Source: Crocinitomicaceae bacterium (GTDB lineage: Bacteria > Bacteroidota > Bacteroidia > Flavobacteriales_D > Crocinitomicaceae). Taken from it: a stretch of DNA of 64,000 nucleotides. Of this stretch, positions 25,227 through 33,150 are shown piece after piece. Where the stretch lies: contig JAJTCM010000004.1 in assembly GCA_021325675.1 (NCBI GenBank), forward strand, positions 66,794 to 130,793, written 5' to 3'. How positions within the stretch are numbered: position 1 is the first letter of the stretch; each line of letters opens with the position of its first letter. Position numbers and translations under genes: made by a program. The notes under the pieces are model-generated. The model was given only the letters and a program-made list of their open reading frames with translations. It was not told the DNA's origin and did not search any database.

Positions 25227-26657
25227 ATGCGTTTGTCCATTTTTTTACTGCTTATGTTCTCAAAGTTGAGCTTTGCGCAGCTGGTATTTGAACAAACGGA
25301 AATTAATCTCGGCGATCTCAAAAGCGATTCCCAGCGGTATGCCGATATCGAAGTCAAAAATACCGGGGCAAAAAAAGAATATTTCCTGAGCTTTCGCCGC
25401 CCGCCTGAGCTGGTAAGCCTTTCCAAAGGTGAATCCGTAATGCCCGATTCCATGTCTTTTATCCGCATCCAGGTTAATCCAAAAAAGAAAGGCAAGTTTG
25501 AATACGAGCTCCAGGTTTTCACATCCGATAAACAGGAAGCAACGATTATCCGTGTCAAAGGAAATTTCCTGGAACTGCCGGATGATGCAATGGCCCAGCT
25601 GCAAAATTGTCCTGATTTCAATTCAAAGCCGGCGAGCCGCAACCCGCAAAACACCGTAGTCATCAAAACGGTTGACGCGAATTTCAAGAACCCGGTTGAC
25701 GCCGATGTATTTCTGGTGCGCAACGGAACGGACATCGATCGCTTCAAAACAAAAGACGGGGAAACGGAAGAAAAAATGGATATCGGCTACGTATACTTTT
25801 TTGTGGTATCGGAAAGTTACAAAAGCCTTGATACGAGCACGTACGTGAGCGTAAAAAGCAAAGAGGTAGTACTTGAGCTGCAGAAAGATCCAAGCTATAA
25901 AACCCGCACAGCTATTATTTTAGAGGATACGCTAAATAAAGAAGAAGAGCGGGCAGAAATTGAAATTAAAGTTAATGAGCCCAAATCGGATATGCGTCTT
26001 GACCTGGCACACGAGCTGGATCAGCAGCAAGCTACTTCAGATCAAACACCGCCTGCGATTGCCTTGGATTCCATACCGCTGAACGAATTCCGGGAAGAGC
26101 ATTTCAAGCCGGTGAACGTGGTTTTTGTATTGGATGTTTCCTCGTCAATGGGGAGCAACGAAAAATTCGATCTCCTGAAATTCAGTCTCATTCAACTTTC
26201 TGATTTACTGCGGCCGCAGGACCGGATCACGCTGGTAACTTACGCTTCCGAAGCTAAGGTCTTATTGCCGGCAGCTTCTGGTGTGGAAAAGGAAACGATC
26301 CGGAAAGAAATCAAAAAGCTGCATGCTTCCGGGCAAACTGCGGGTACGGATGGAATTAAGCTCGGTTTCAGGGAAGCGGAAAAAAGCTTCATTTCTGATG
26401 GGAGCAACCTCGTTATTGTCATTACGGACGGCGCTTTCAACAAAAGCAGCGGTGATTACCTCAAAGTGATCGAAAAATATAACGAGAAAAACATTCTTTT
26501 CTCCGTCGTAGGGATCAAAAACCTCCCGAAAGACGAGATCAGCATGCGGGAAGCCGCTGATAAAGGAAAGGGCGCATATGTGCCTGTTTTCAAGCTCGCT
26601 GATGCGCAGCAAAACCTGATCCGTGAAATCCGCCGGGTGACGTTTAAGGGAGTTTAA
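25227..26657 (+). CDS. Exported VWA-domain protein
   Basis: Probable periplasmic or surface protein of 476 residues with a signal peptide (SIFLLLMFSKLSFA). Residues about 18-110 form an immunoglobulin-like domain resembling DUF1573 (VFEQTEINLGDLKSD, ADIEVKNTG, RIQVNPKKKGKFEYEL). About 120-220 is a second beta domain. About 295-470 is a von Willebrand factor A domain with a complete MIDAS: DVSSSMG, then GTDG, then ITDGAF. The family binds proteins through a divalent metal. No gliding or T9SS sorting signal is seen at the end. Confidence 0.85.
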   Translation: MRLSIFLLLMFSKLSFAQLVFEQTEINLGDLKSDSQRYADIEVKNTGAKKEYFLSFRRPPELVSLSKGESVMPDSMSFIRIQVNPKKKGKFEYELQVFTSDKQEATIIRVKGNFLELPDDAMAQLQNCPDFNSKPASRNPQNTVVIKTVDANFKNPVDADVFLVRNGTDIDRFKTKDGETEEKMDIGYVYFFVVSESYKSLDTSTYVSVKSKEVVLELQKDPSYKTRTAIILEDTLNKEEERAEIEIKVNEPKSDMRLDLAHELDQQQATSDQTPPAIALDSIPLNEFREEHFKPVNVVFVLDVSSSMGSNEKFDLLKFSLIQLSDLLRPQDRITLVTYASEAKVLLPAASGVEKETIRKEIKKLHASGQTAGTDGIKLGFREAEKSFISDGSNLVIVITDGAFNKSSGDYLKVIEKYNEKNILFSVVGIKNLPKDEISMREAADKGKGAYVPVFKLADAQQNLIREIRRVTFKGV

Positions 26658-26681
26658 TTTGGGGTCCTTTGCGATACAAAC

Positions 26682-26708
26682 AAAAAAGACCCGCCAATCT
26701 GACGGGTC
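26682..26708 (-). terminator. Intrinsic terminator of ahcY
   Basis: On the minus strand GACCCG and CGGGTC form a stem around a 9-base loop, followed by six T. It lies 25 bases after the ahcY stop codon. Confidence 0.9.
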
Positions 26709-26732
26709 TCTCTGTATATCTGTTTACAAATT

Positions 26733-28046
26733 TTAGTATCTGTAATGCTCAGCTTTGTATGGTCCATCCACGTTCACGCCGATGTAATCAGCCTGGTCCT
26801 GGGATAAAACTTCCAGCTCAACACCGATTTTAGCCAGGTGCAAACGCGCTACTTTCTCATCCAGGTGTTTCGGGAGCATGTAAACGTCATTTTCATAAGC
26901 ATCTGCATTCGTCCACAATTCCAATTGAGCCAGAGTCTGGTTTGTGAAGGAGTTTGACATTACGAAAGACGGGTGACCTGTAGCACAGCCCAAGTTCACC
27001 AAACGGCCTTCAGCCAGGATGATGATGTCGTTACCGTTTACGTTGTACATATCTACCTGCGGCTTGATCTCGATTTTGGATTTACCGTGGTTGCTGTTCA
27101 ACCATGCCATGTCGATTTCGTTGTCGAAGTGACCAATGTTACAAACGATCGCCTTATCTTTCATTTTTTCGAAATGACGTCCAACAACGATGTTTTTGTT
27201 ACCTGTAGTTGTTACGATGATGTCTCCTAAGTGAACAACAGTATCCAGTTTTTTCACTTCAAAACCGTCCATGGCAGCCTGTAACGCACAGATCGGGTCG
27301 ATTTCAGTTACAATTACGCGGGCGCCTGCACCTTTCAAAGAAGCAGCAGAACCTTTACCAACGTCACCGTATCCGCAAACAACAGCTACTTTTCCAGCCA
27401 TCATTACGTCAGTTGCACGACGGATAGAATCCACCAAAGATTCCTTACAGCCGTATTTGTTGTCGAATTTCGATTTCGTTACGGAGTCGTTTACGTTGAT
27501 TGCAGGCATCACCAAAGTTCCGTTTTTCACGCGCTCATACAAACGGTGAACACCGGTAGTGGTTTCTTCAGACAATCCTTTGATGTTTTTAGTCAATTCC
27601 GGGAAACGGTCGAAAACCATATTTGTAAGGTCACCTCCGTCATCCAGGATCATATTTAAAGGCTGGCTGTCTTTGAATGCAAACAACGTCTGCTCAATAC
27701 ACCAGTCAAATTCTTCTTCGTTCATACCTTTCCAGGCGTAAACCGGGATGCCCGCAGCAGCAATAGCAGCAGCAGCGTGGTCCTGCGTAGAGAAAATGTT
27801 GCAGGAAGACCAGGTAACCTCAGCGCCCAGGTGTACGAGTGTTTCAATCAGCACAGCAGTCTGGATGGTCATGTGCAAACATCCTGCGATGCGCGCACCG
27901 GCCAGCGGCTTGGATTGTCCATACTCAGCGCGCAGGGACATTAAACCCGGCATTTCCGCTTCGGCGAGGGTGATTTCTTTTCTACCCCAATCAGCCAAAC
28001 TGATATCTTTGACTTTGTAAGCCAGTTTTTCTTGTGTGTTATTCAT
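26733..28046 (-). CDS. ahcY: Adenosylhomocysteinase
   Basis: Cytoplasmic NAD-dependent enzyme that hydrolyses S-adenosylhomocysteine to adenosine and homocysteine, relieving inhibition of methyltransferases. The 437 residues include the substrate motifs [15 protein letters not shown] and DDGGDLTN, the NAD-binding [17 protein letters not shown], and the C-terminal [14 protein letters not shown] ending in KAEHYRY. This is an intact, full-length enzyme. It is monocistronic, with its own -7 element and terminator. The codons are strongly biased, as expected for a highly expressed gene. Confidence 0.98.
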   Translation of the reverse strand: MNNTQEKLAYKVKDISLADWGRKEITLAEAEMPGLMSLRAEYGQSKPLAGARIAGCLHMTIQTAVLIETLVHLGAEVTWSSCNIFSTQDHAAAAIAAAGIPVYAWKGMNEEEFDWCIEQTLFAFKDSQPLNMILDDGGDLTNMVFDRFPELTKNIKGLSEETTTGVHRLYERVKNGTLVMPAINVNDSVTKSKFDNKYGCKESLVDSIRRATDVMMAGKVAVVCGYGDVGKGSAASLKGAGARVIVTEIDPICALQAAMDGFEVKKLDTVVHLGDIIVTTTGNKNIVVGRHFEKMKDKAIVCNIGHFDNEIDMAWLNSNHGKSKIEIKPQVDMYNVNGNDIIILAEGRLVNLGCATGHPSFVMSNSFTNQTLAQLELWTNADAYENDVYMLPKHLDEKVARLHLAKIGVELEVLSQDQADYIGVNVDGPYKAEHYRY

Positions 28047-28080
28047 GTTGATCTTTAAAATTCTTATAACTAATCAAGTG

Positions 28081-28088
28081 CAAAATTA
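28081..28088 (-). promoter_or_regulatory. Candidate ahcY -7 element (TAATTTTG)
   Basis: Minus-strand TAnnTTTG match 34 bases before the ahcY ATG. I see no SAH riboswitch-like structure in the short leader. Confidence 0.45.
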
Positions 28089-28206
28089 CAAAACTCCTTG
28101 CTAGAAAAAAAATATTTTTGGGATTCAGCGAAAAAAGCTTTTCCTGGAGTTGGATTTTCAAAAATATTTCCTAATTTCAATCAACCAATTTAAAACCTAC
28201 CTATTT

Positions 28207-29397
28207 ATGAAAGAAGATTATCTGCACGCCATCTGGCGGCTCAAACGCATTCCGTACCACAATCTGTATTTAACCGACGGGCGCAAGCTCACCATCCGGA
28301 AAACCGGCTGGCACAACCATGACGCCGGGCCTGATTTTTTCAACGGTTCGGTCGAAATTGACGGTATCCGCTGGAACGGGAACATCGAAATCCACATCAA
28401 ATCATCGGATTGGTATGTACATCGGCACCATCTCGACCCGGCCTACGACTCCGTAATCCTGCACGTTGTTTTTGAGCATGACCGCGAGGTATTGATCAAA
28501 GGGCAGGCGGTTCCAACCCTTGAGCTGCGTTTTTTGCTTGATATGCTGCATTGGGAAAAATACAGCTCGCTGCTTTCCAATCCCAGCTGGATCCCCTGTG
28601 AAAAATCCTTGCCGCAGGTCGCTTCGTCAACCATTGCAAACCAATTGGAAAGCCTGGTGATCGACCGGCTGGAACGTAAAACCGCAATTTATAAAGAAGC
28701 TTTTTGTCAATTAGGTGAAGACCCGCTGCGCCTGTATTACGAAATGTATGCGCTGGCTTTCGGGCTTAAGGTCAATGCGCTGCCTTTCGTTGAGCTGACC
28801 CGCAAGCTGGATCTCCGGCTTTTGTGGAAGGAAGACCCGCAACTTGCGCCGGTCATTTTGTATGGCGTTGCCGGGTTTTTCCAGTATAGTGAGCGCTTTG
28901 GGATTACCGGCCTGGAAAACGAGTGGCGCTACCTCCAGCGCAAGTACGGGTTGGATGAAATGGATTTCCATAGCTGGCGCTTCAAAGGGCTGCGGCCCGT
29001 AAGCTTTCCCAATCGTAAGCTGCTGGAATTTGCGGCCTTGTGTTCCCGGCAGGATTTTTTCCGGATCCATGAGCTGGATTACCCGGAGCTGCTACGGCTT
29101 TTTGAAACTTTAGAAGTCAGCGAAAGCTTCCGGAACCATTTACTGATCAATGTTGCTGCGCCCGTTTTGTGGTGGAATTATGCCCGTTTTGATAACATCA
29201 AATCCCGTGAAAAAGCCCTTGAGATTTTGCTGCAAACGTCACCCGAAAGCAATGCTGTCGTAAAACGCTGGAAAAAATTAGGGGTGAAGTGCAAATCTTC
29301 TTTCGAAACACAAGGATTATTGGAATTAAAGAACGAACTTTGTGAAAGGAAAAAGTGCCTGCAGTGTAAAATTGCTTACGAAATCCTCAAACAATGA
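28207..29397 (+). CDS. DUF2851 family protein
   Basis: Cytoplasmic protein of 396 residues, widespread in Bacteroidota and of unknown function. It is recognised by its N-terminal core: MKEDYLHAIWRLKRIP, GRKLTIRKTGWHNHDAGPDF, and GNIEIHIKSSDW followed by HHLDPAYDSVILHVVFEHD. The conserved H, D and E residues there could be a nuclease-like active site, but this is speculative. The C-terminus has a CERKKCLQC cysteine group. I used the ATG at 28207; the frame opens earlier without family similarity. Its stop overlaps the start of the PspC gene by four bases. Confidence 0.85.
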   Translation: MKEDYLHAIWRLKRIPYHNLYLTDGRKLTIRKTGWHNHDAGPDFFNGSVEIDGIRWNGNIEIHIKSSDWYVHRHHLDPAYDSVILHVVFEHDREVLIKGQAVPTLELRFLLDMLHWEKYSSLLSNPSWIPCEKSLPQVASSTIANQLESLVIDRLERKTAIYKEAFCQLGEDPLRLYYEMYALAFGLKVNALPFVELTRKLDLRLLWKEDPQLAPVILYGVAGFFQYSERFGITGLENEWRYLQRKYGLDEMDFHSWRFKGLRPVSFPNRKLLEFAALCSRQDFFRIHELDYPELLRLFETLEVSESFRNHLLINVAAPVLWWNYARFDNIKSREKALEILLQTSPESNAVVKRWKKLGVKCKSSFETQGLLELKNELCERKKCLQCKIAYEILKQ

Positions 29398-29633
29398 GAA
29401 CGATCCAGAAAATTATCTTCTTTTTCGAAATGCGCTCCTACGGGGTTTGTACCTGGTGGGCGCGTAAGCTCGGGATCAATTCTTCCAAAGTGAAGCTCGG
29501 CTTTATTTATGCTTCGTTCCTCACTTTCGGTACACCGCTTTTTATCTACCTGGCTATGGCTTGGATCCTGGAACATAAGCATTTCTTTAAGCTGCAGCGA
29601 AAGCGCCGCCGGACTACGATCTGGGAATTGTGA
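29394..29633 (+). CDS. PspC-domain membrane protein
   Basis: Small membrane protein of 79 residues resembling the PspC domain of phage-shock proteins: GVCTWWARKLGINSSKVKLG followed by one hydrophobic helix (about 38-58, ending YLAMAWIL) and a basic tail. PspC relatives sense inner-membrane stress. It overlaps DUF2851 by four bases, a pairing that suggests coupled expression, but no functional link can be read from sequence. Confidence 0.85.
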   Translation: MRTIQKIIFFFEMRSYGVCTWWARKLGINSSKVKLGFIYASFLTFGTPLFIYLAMAWILEHKHFFKLQRKRRRTTIWEL

Positions 29634-29639
29634 CCGTAA

Positions 29640-29733
29640 GGTTTTCCGCTGATTTCGCTAATTTTCCCGCTGATTTACGCAGAATATGATTTAGCGTTAT
29701 TCTGCGCTCTAATCTGCGCAATCTGCGGGAAAA
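29640..29733. repeat. Family D-like spacer (CTGATTTCGCTAATTTTCCCGCTG / CTGCGCAATCTGCGG)
   Basis: Spacer between PspC and a convergent gene. It contains repeated TTTCCGCTGATTT-type words and the reverse vocabulary TTCTGCGCTCTAATCTGCGC, so the two halves are partly inverted. No gene is visible. Confidence 0.5.
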
Positions 29734-29770
29734 CAAAAAAACCCGGAGGCCTCGTTTGGCTCCCCGGGTT
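29734..29770 (-). terminator. Intrinsic terminator of the barrel gene
   Basis: Minus-strand AACCCGG and CCGGGTT arms (29764-29770 and 29740-29746) around a 17-base loop that has its own GAGGCC/GGCTC potential, followed by seven T. It lies 56 bases after the 29826-30677 gene. Confidence 0.85.
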
Positions 29771-29825
29771 GCAGAAACTTATATTATGAAAAAAGTATAC
29801 TTGTATCAGGTCGGTTTTATCTATT

Positions 29826-30677
29826 TTAGAAATTCATGCTTAAACCAAAGGTCAGCGGGTACACTTCGCTCGTCCTGTCGGTGTCGAACAGCGGCATCAA
29901 AGCATAGTTGGCAAAAACGCCCCAGTTTCCGTAGCCCATGCGCAATGTAGCGTCCACTTTGAAAGGGTTGAGGGCGTAGGTTCCCTTGGTTTTTTGCTTG
30001 TTGTCAAAATTGTCGCGGTCGATTTTCTGAATAATCGCAGAGCCAACACGCACACCTCCGATCACACCTGCTGCGAGGTAAAAAGCCTTATCCTGGTCTT
30101 CGTTGGTGTTGAACTCCAGCATCAGCGGGATTTGCAGGTAAGTGGCGCGAAGCTTGTTTTTAGAGTAATGCGTTGTGGAATCCACTGCGTAATACAAAGA
30201 GTCGCTGGTGCTGCTTTTTTCAAACAGGAGGTAATCGTTTTTGATCCCGATCTGCGTCCAGTTGATCCCGAAACCGGTGGTAATCCCCACATAGTTTTTA
30301 TAGATGTTGAAACGGTGGTCCATGATGTTAATGTTCCAGTAGAAAGACTTCGCCGGGTCGTTTTCCCAGATCGGGTCGTTCGGAAAAGAAGCCTGGAAAG
30401 CAGAATTCATAAGCATCGTTACCCCGAAATCGATTCCTGCCCAGCGGCCATCGTGGTCCGGATCGTCTTCATCGTCCTCTTTGTCAGGTGATGCGTCAAC
30501 CGTATCTGCCGGTGTTGTATTTGCATCAATGACTACCTTGCCTTTTTTCGTGTTGATGATCAGCACTTCAGTTTCGCCGAGGTTAATGCGTGTAGTGTCG
30601 TTTTCTTTTTCTTCTTCTGTCTGTGCGAATGTCATTAAGCTGCTAAGGACAAATGCTGTAAGGATAATCGTTTTCAT
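29826..30677 (-). CDS. PorT-like outer-membrane beta-barrel protein
   Basis: The 283 residues begin with a signal peptide (TIILTAFVLSSLMTFAQ) at the ATG at 30677; the open frame extends 18 Gln-rich residues further without sense. An acidic linker (about 20-75, TEEEKENDTTRI and DKEDDEDDPDHDG) precedes a barrel of about eight to ten strands with alternating aromatic residues, ending PLTFGLSMNF. This resembles the outer-membrane beta-barrel (PorT/OMP_b-brl) families of Bacteroidota. No specific role can be assigned. Confidence 0.7.
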   Translation of the reverse strand: MKTIILTAFVLSSLMTFAQTEEEKENDTTRINLGETEVLIINTKKGKVVIDANTTPADTVDASPDKEDDEDDPDHDGRWAGIDFGVTMLMNSAFQASFPNDPIWENDPAKSFYWNINIMDHRFNIYKNYVGITTGFGINWTQIGIKNDYLLFEKSSTSDSLYYAVDSTTHYSKNKLRATYLQIPLMLEFNTNEDQDKAFYLAAGVIGGVRVGSAIIQKIDRDNFDNKQKTKGTYALNPFKVDATLRMGYGNWGVFANYALMPLFDTDRTSEVYPLTFGLSMNF

Positions 30678-30934
30678 ATTCTTATTTTTTTGTTGCTGTT
30701 GTTGCGTTGTTTCCTGTATGACCTGAAGCATACCAAAAAGTTACAAGAGAAGTTAATTTTTTTTGAAATAAAAGTGTAATTTACTGAAAACAAATAACTT
30801 GCTGAATTTAAAAAATATGCATGGTTTGATGCAGTAGGTGTCAAATATGGTAACATAAGATCGAAGAGTGAAACTGTTTTGGCGTGGGTTTTTGTAAAAC
30901 CATGCCAAAACACCTTTTAGAGACGTAAAACTGC

Positions 30935-31687
30935 TTACCAGATAAAATAGCTCAGCCCCAAAAGCACAATGCTTCCGTCAAGGAGGATATCAAACAGGAT
31001 CCCCGCCGAATTTTTCCGGACGAGCAGCAGCAGAAAAAGCAGGTAAACGATGGTAAACAGGAAAAGCGGGTTCAGTAAAAATTCCGGCTTGAACCAGATC
31101 CGCCAGCAAAAAAAGAAAAGCAGCAGCAAAACAGCCGTCAGTTTGGAATAAAAAATCCCCAGCTTAACGGCAATTGTAGTGATGACTCCCTGGTCTACAG
31201 AGATATCACGGATATCAAAAGGAATAGTCAGGGCGAGGAAAAAACAAAAATGACTGACACAAAACAAAAAGTCAATGGATTGCCCGGAGTTAACAAAGGG
31301 AAAAGCTACGCAGGCGGCAGTCCAGCAGAGGGCAATCAGCGCACCTTTGGCATACGGAAGGCTGCGCACGGGAATTTTCAGGAAGGAAAACGAGGTGACA
31401 TAAAAAAAGCTGATGAAGAAAACGCCAAGAAGCAAGAGAAATGCCGCCAGGGTATGGATGATGTAAAAACAGAAGATGCCAAGGGCAAGAGCGCAAATCA
31501 AAGACAGGTAAAAATAAAAACCGCGTTTTCTGAAGTTGATTTTACCCGGCAGGCAATAAATAAAAAAGATCGAGAGGGCACAAAATGCAGCGGTCAGGTA
31601 GCGGTCAGGCAATTCTGCATGTACGCTGATCCCAAGGCTCAGGATGAAACCTGCAAAAGAAATCCACACATTTTTGAGCAGGAACAC
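30935..31687 (-). CDS. UbiA-like membrane protein with incomplete active site
   Basis: The 250-residue protein has about eight hydrophobic helices. FDIRDISVDQG (157-167) matches the second aspartate-rich motif of UbiA prenyltransferases, and RSLPYAKGALIALCW (108-122) matches the preceding helix. The first motif (NDxxDxxxD), expected near residue 45, is replaced by CLPGKINFRKRG. It may be a UbiA-fold protein with altered or lost activity. It lies four bases after the GT9 gene on the same strand, suggesting a role with that glycosyltransferase in the envelope. Confidence 0.65.
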   Translation of the reverse strand: MFLLKNVWISFAGFILSLGISVHAELPDRYLTAAFCALSIFFIYCLPGKINFRKRGFYFYLSLICALALGIFCFYIIHTLAAFLLLLGVFFISFFYVTSFSFLKIPVRSLPYAKGALIALCWTAACVAFPFVNSGQSIDFLFCVSHFCFFLALTIPFDIRDISVDQGVITTIAVKLGIFYSKLTAVLLLLFFFCWRIWFKPEFLLNPLFLFTIVYLLFLLLLVRKNSAGILFDILLDGSIVLLGLSYFIW

Positions 31688-31691
31688 GGGC

Positions 31692-32699
31692 TCACGGGAT
31701 TAAATGAAGTACGCGTTCAACACTGATTTGCGCCAGGCAGGGGCAGGATTGTCCTTTTTTGCATTGCGTGCACCCCGGGTCGTTTTCGAGGATTTCTACG
31801 TTTTTTCCCAAAGCTTTCCAGCGGCCCGGATGAATCGGACGGCGGGAAGAAAACAGGCCGATCGCCCGGATCCCGCTGATCCCGGCAATATGCAAAGGTC
31901 CTGTGCTGCATGCCACCAAAGCTTTGCTCTGAGCGATAAAAGCGATAAAAGCTTTCAGGTTCATTTTGCCGGTGGCGTCATAGCAATTGGCGTGCTTCGG
32001 AATCAGCTCCCGGAACAAAAGCCCTTCTTTTTCAGTACCGGAGAAAACAACGGTTTCGCCTTTTTCAAGCAGCTTTCCGGCCAGATCCACGTATTTTTCA
32101 ACCGGCCATTCGAGCGCGCTTCCCTGTGATTTTGGATGGAGGACTATTGCATTGCGAAGCTCTGCGAAAGGCTGAGGAACACTTTCGTCCGGAACGTGGA
32201 ACGATGAATTGCTCCAGCTGCTGATTTCTTCCAGGGATGGCAGGGTTTTTACTCCAAAAGGCTTCATCAGCTCAAAATTCAGCTGGGCTTCATGGAAGGG
32301 CGAGTTTTTACGCGTAAAGTTCAGCCGCAGGTTGCAGGTAAACCAGTGAAAGCTGCGGTGTGATGTGCCGATCCGGTTCGGGATCCCTGCTTTTTTCGCC
32401 AGTTTGGCAATTTCTTTCTTAGGGAAAACATGCACACAGGCTTCCAGGTCCAGGGCTTGTAATTGGGCGATTTGTTCCGTTTCCGTCTTTTCTTTCAATT
32501 CATCCCAGCGGATAATATGGTCGATCTCCGGGAAACAGGAAATCACCGGTTCGGTATAGGCGCTCGCCAGGAAATAAATAGTACAATCCGGGAACCGGCG
32601 TTTCAGCCAGATACAAACGGGCAGCGTCAGAACGACATCGCCAATGCTGTCAGTGCGGCTGATTAAAACGGCTGTGTTATGTAGATCAATCGTTTTCAA
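31692..32699 (-). CDS. Glycosyltransferase family 9 (heptosyltransferase-like)
   Basis: Probable cytoplasmic enzyme transferring a sugar onto lipopolysaccharide core or another glycolipid. The 335 residues have the family start VLISRTDSIGDVVLTLPVC (11-29), the middle AIVLHPKSQGSALEWPVEKY, and the C-terminal donor-site segment ACSTGPLHIAGISGIRAIGLF. There is a CTQCKKGQSCPC cysteine-rich end, as in several GT9 enzymes. The acceptor is unknown. It is the third gene of a run 33151-32706-31692-30935 with gaps of 4-10 bases. Confidence 0.9.
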   Translation of the reverse strand: MKTIDLHNTAVLISRTDSIGDVVLTLPVCIWLKRRFPDCTIYFLASAYTEPVISCFPEIDHIIRWDELKEKTETEQIAQLQALDLEACVHVFPKKEIAKLAKKAGIPNRIGTSHRSFHWFTCNLRLNFTRKNSPFHEAQLNFELMKPFGVKTLPSLEEISSWSNSSFHVPDESVPQPFAELRNAIVLHPKSQGSALEWPVEKYVDLAGKLLEKGETVVFSGTEKEGLLFRELIPKHANCYDATGKMNLKAFIAFIAQSKALVACSTGPLHIAGISGIRAIGLFSSRRPIHPGRWKALGKNVEILENDPGCTQCKKGQSCPCLAQISVERVLHLIP

Positions 32700-32705
32700 A
32701 ATGAA

Positions 32706-33140
32706 TTAGCTTAAAGTCAGTTGATGTTCCCGGAGAGTCGTTCTGAATTTTGATAGATTAAATTTGTTGATCTTAAATTTGATGATTTTTTCCAAGTCGG
32801 CACCATTTTTATAAGTTAGTTCAATTGTCGAAAATACCAAGAAATTATCATGTATGACTTTAATAACCTTGTCCCAAGGTATTATTTTATGCACTTTTGA
32901 AGAAAAAAGTCGTTTGAGTACAAAGCCTTCCGCGCTTGTATAAACAATATAAAAAGTAAAATATCTATTAACACAAAAGATAGTAAATAGCGGAAGCCCG
33001 ATATATAAAAGCAGTTTATAATCATCAAAAGAACTATCCCTCAAATAAGGAATAAAGAAGGCAAGGAACACAATATATATCGGCAGAAAAAAAGCCAGGT
33101 ATGCTTGAGTAATATGCAAAACCGGGGTGATCCTTGTCAT
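32706..33140 (-). CDS. Unrecognised two-helix membrane protein
   Basis: The 144 residues show two hydrophobic helices (about 15-32, FFLPIYIVFLAFFIP, and about 43-60). A soluble C-terminal half follows, with a beta-rich pattern (YIVYTSAEGFVLKRLF, KIIPWDKVIKV) resembling the PH-like domains of bacterial membrane proteins. The name and function are unknown. The gene is clearly more AT-rich than the PaaZ and GT9 genes on either side (6 and 10 bases away), which points to a later insertion into the operon. Confidence 0.6.
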   Translation of the reverse strand: MTRITPVLHITQAYLAFFLPIYIVFLAFFIPYLRDSSFDDYKLLLYIGLPLFTIFCVNRYFTFYIVYTSAEGFVLKRLFSSKVHKIIPWDKVIKVIHDNFLVFSTIELTYKNGADLEKIIKFKINKFNLSKFRTTLREHQLTLS

Positions 33141-33150
33141 CTTTCAAGAC

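Noticed and set aside
28047-28120. SAH riboswitch before ahcY
   Set aside because: The leader is short and AT-rich and shows no GC stem or conserved core of the known SAH-responsive RNAs.
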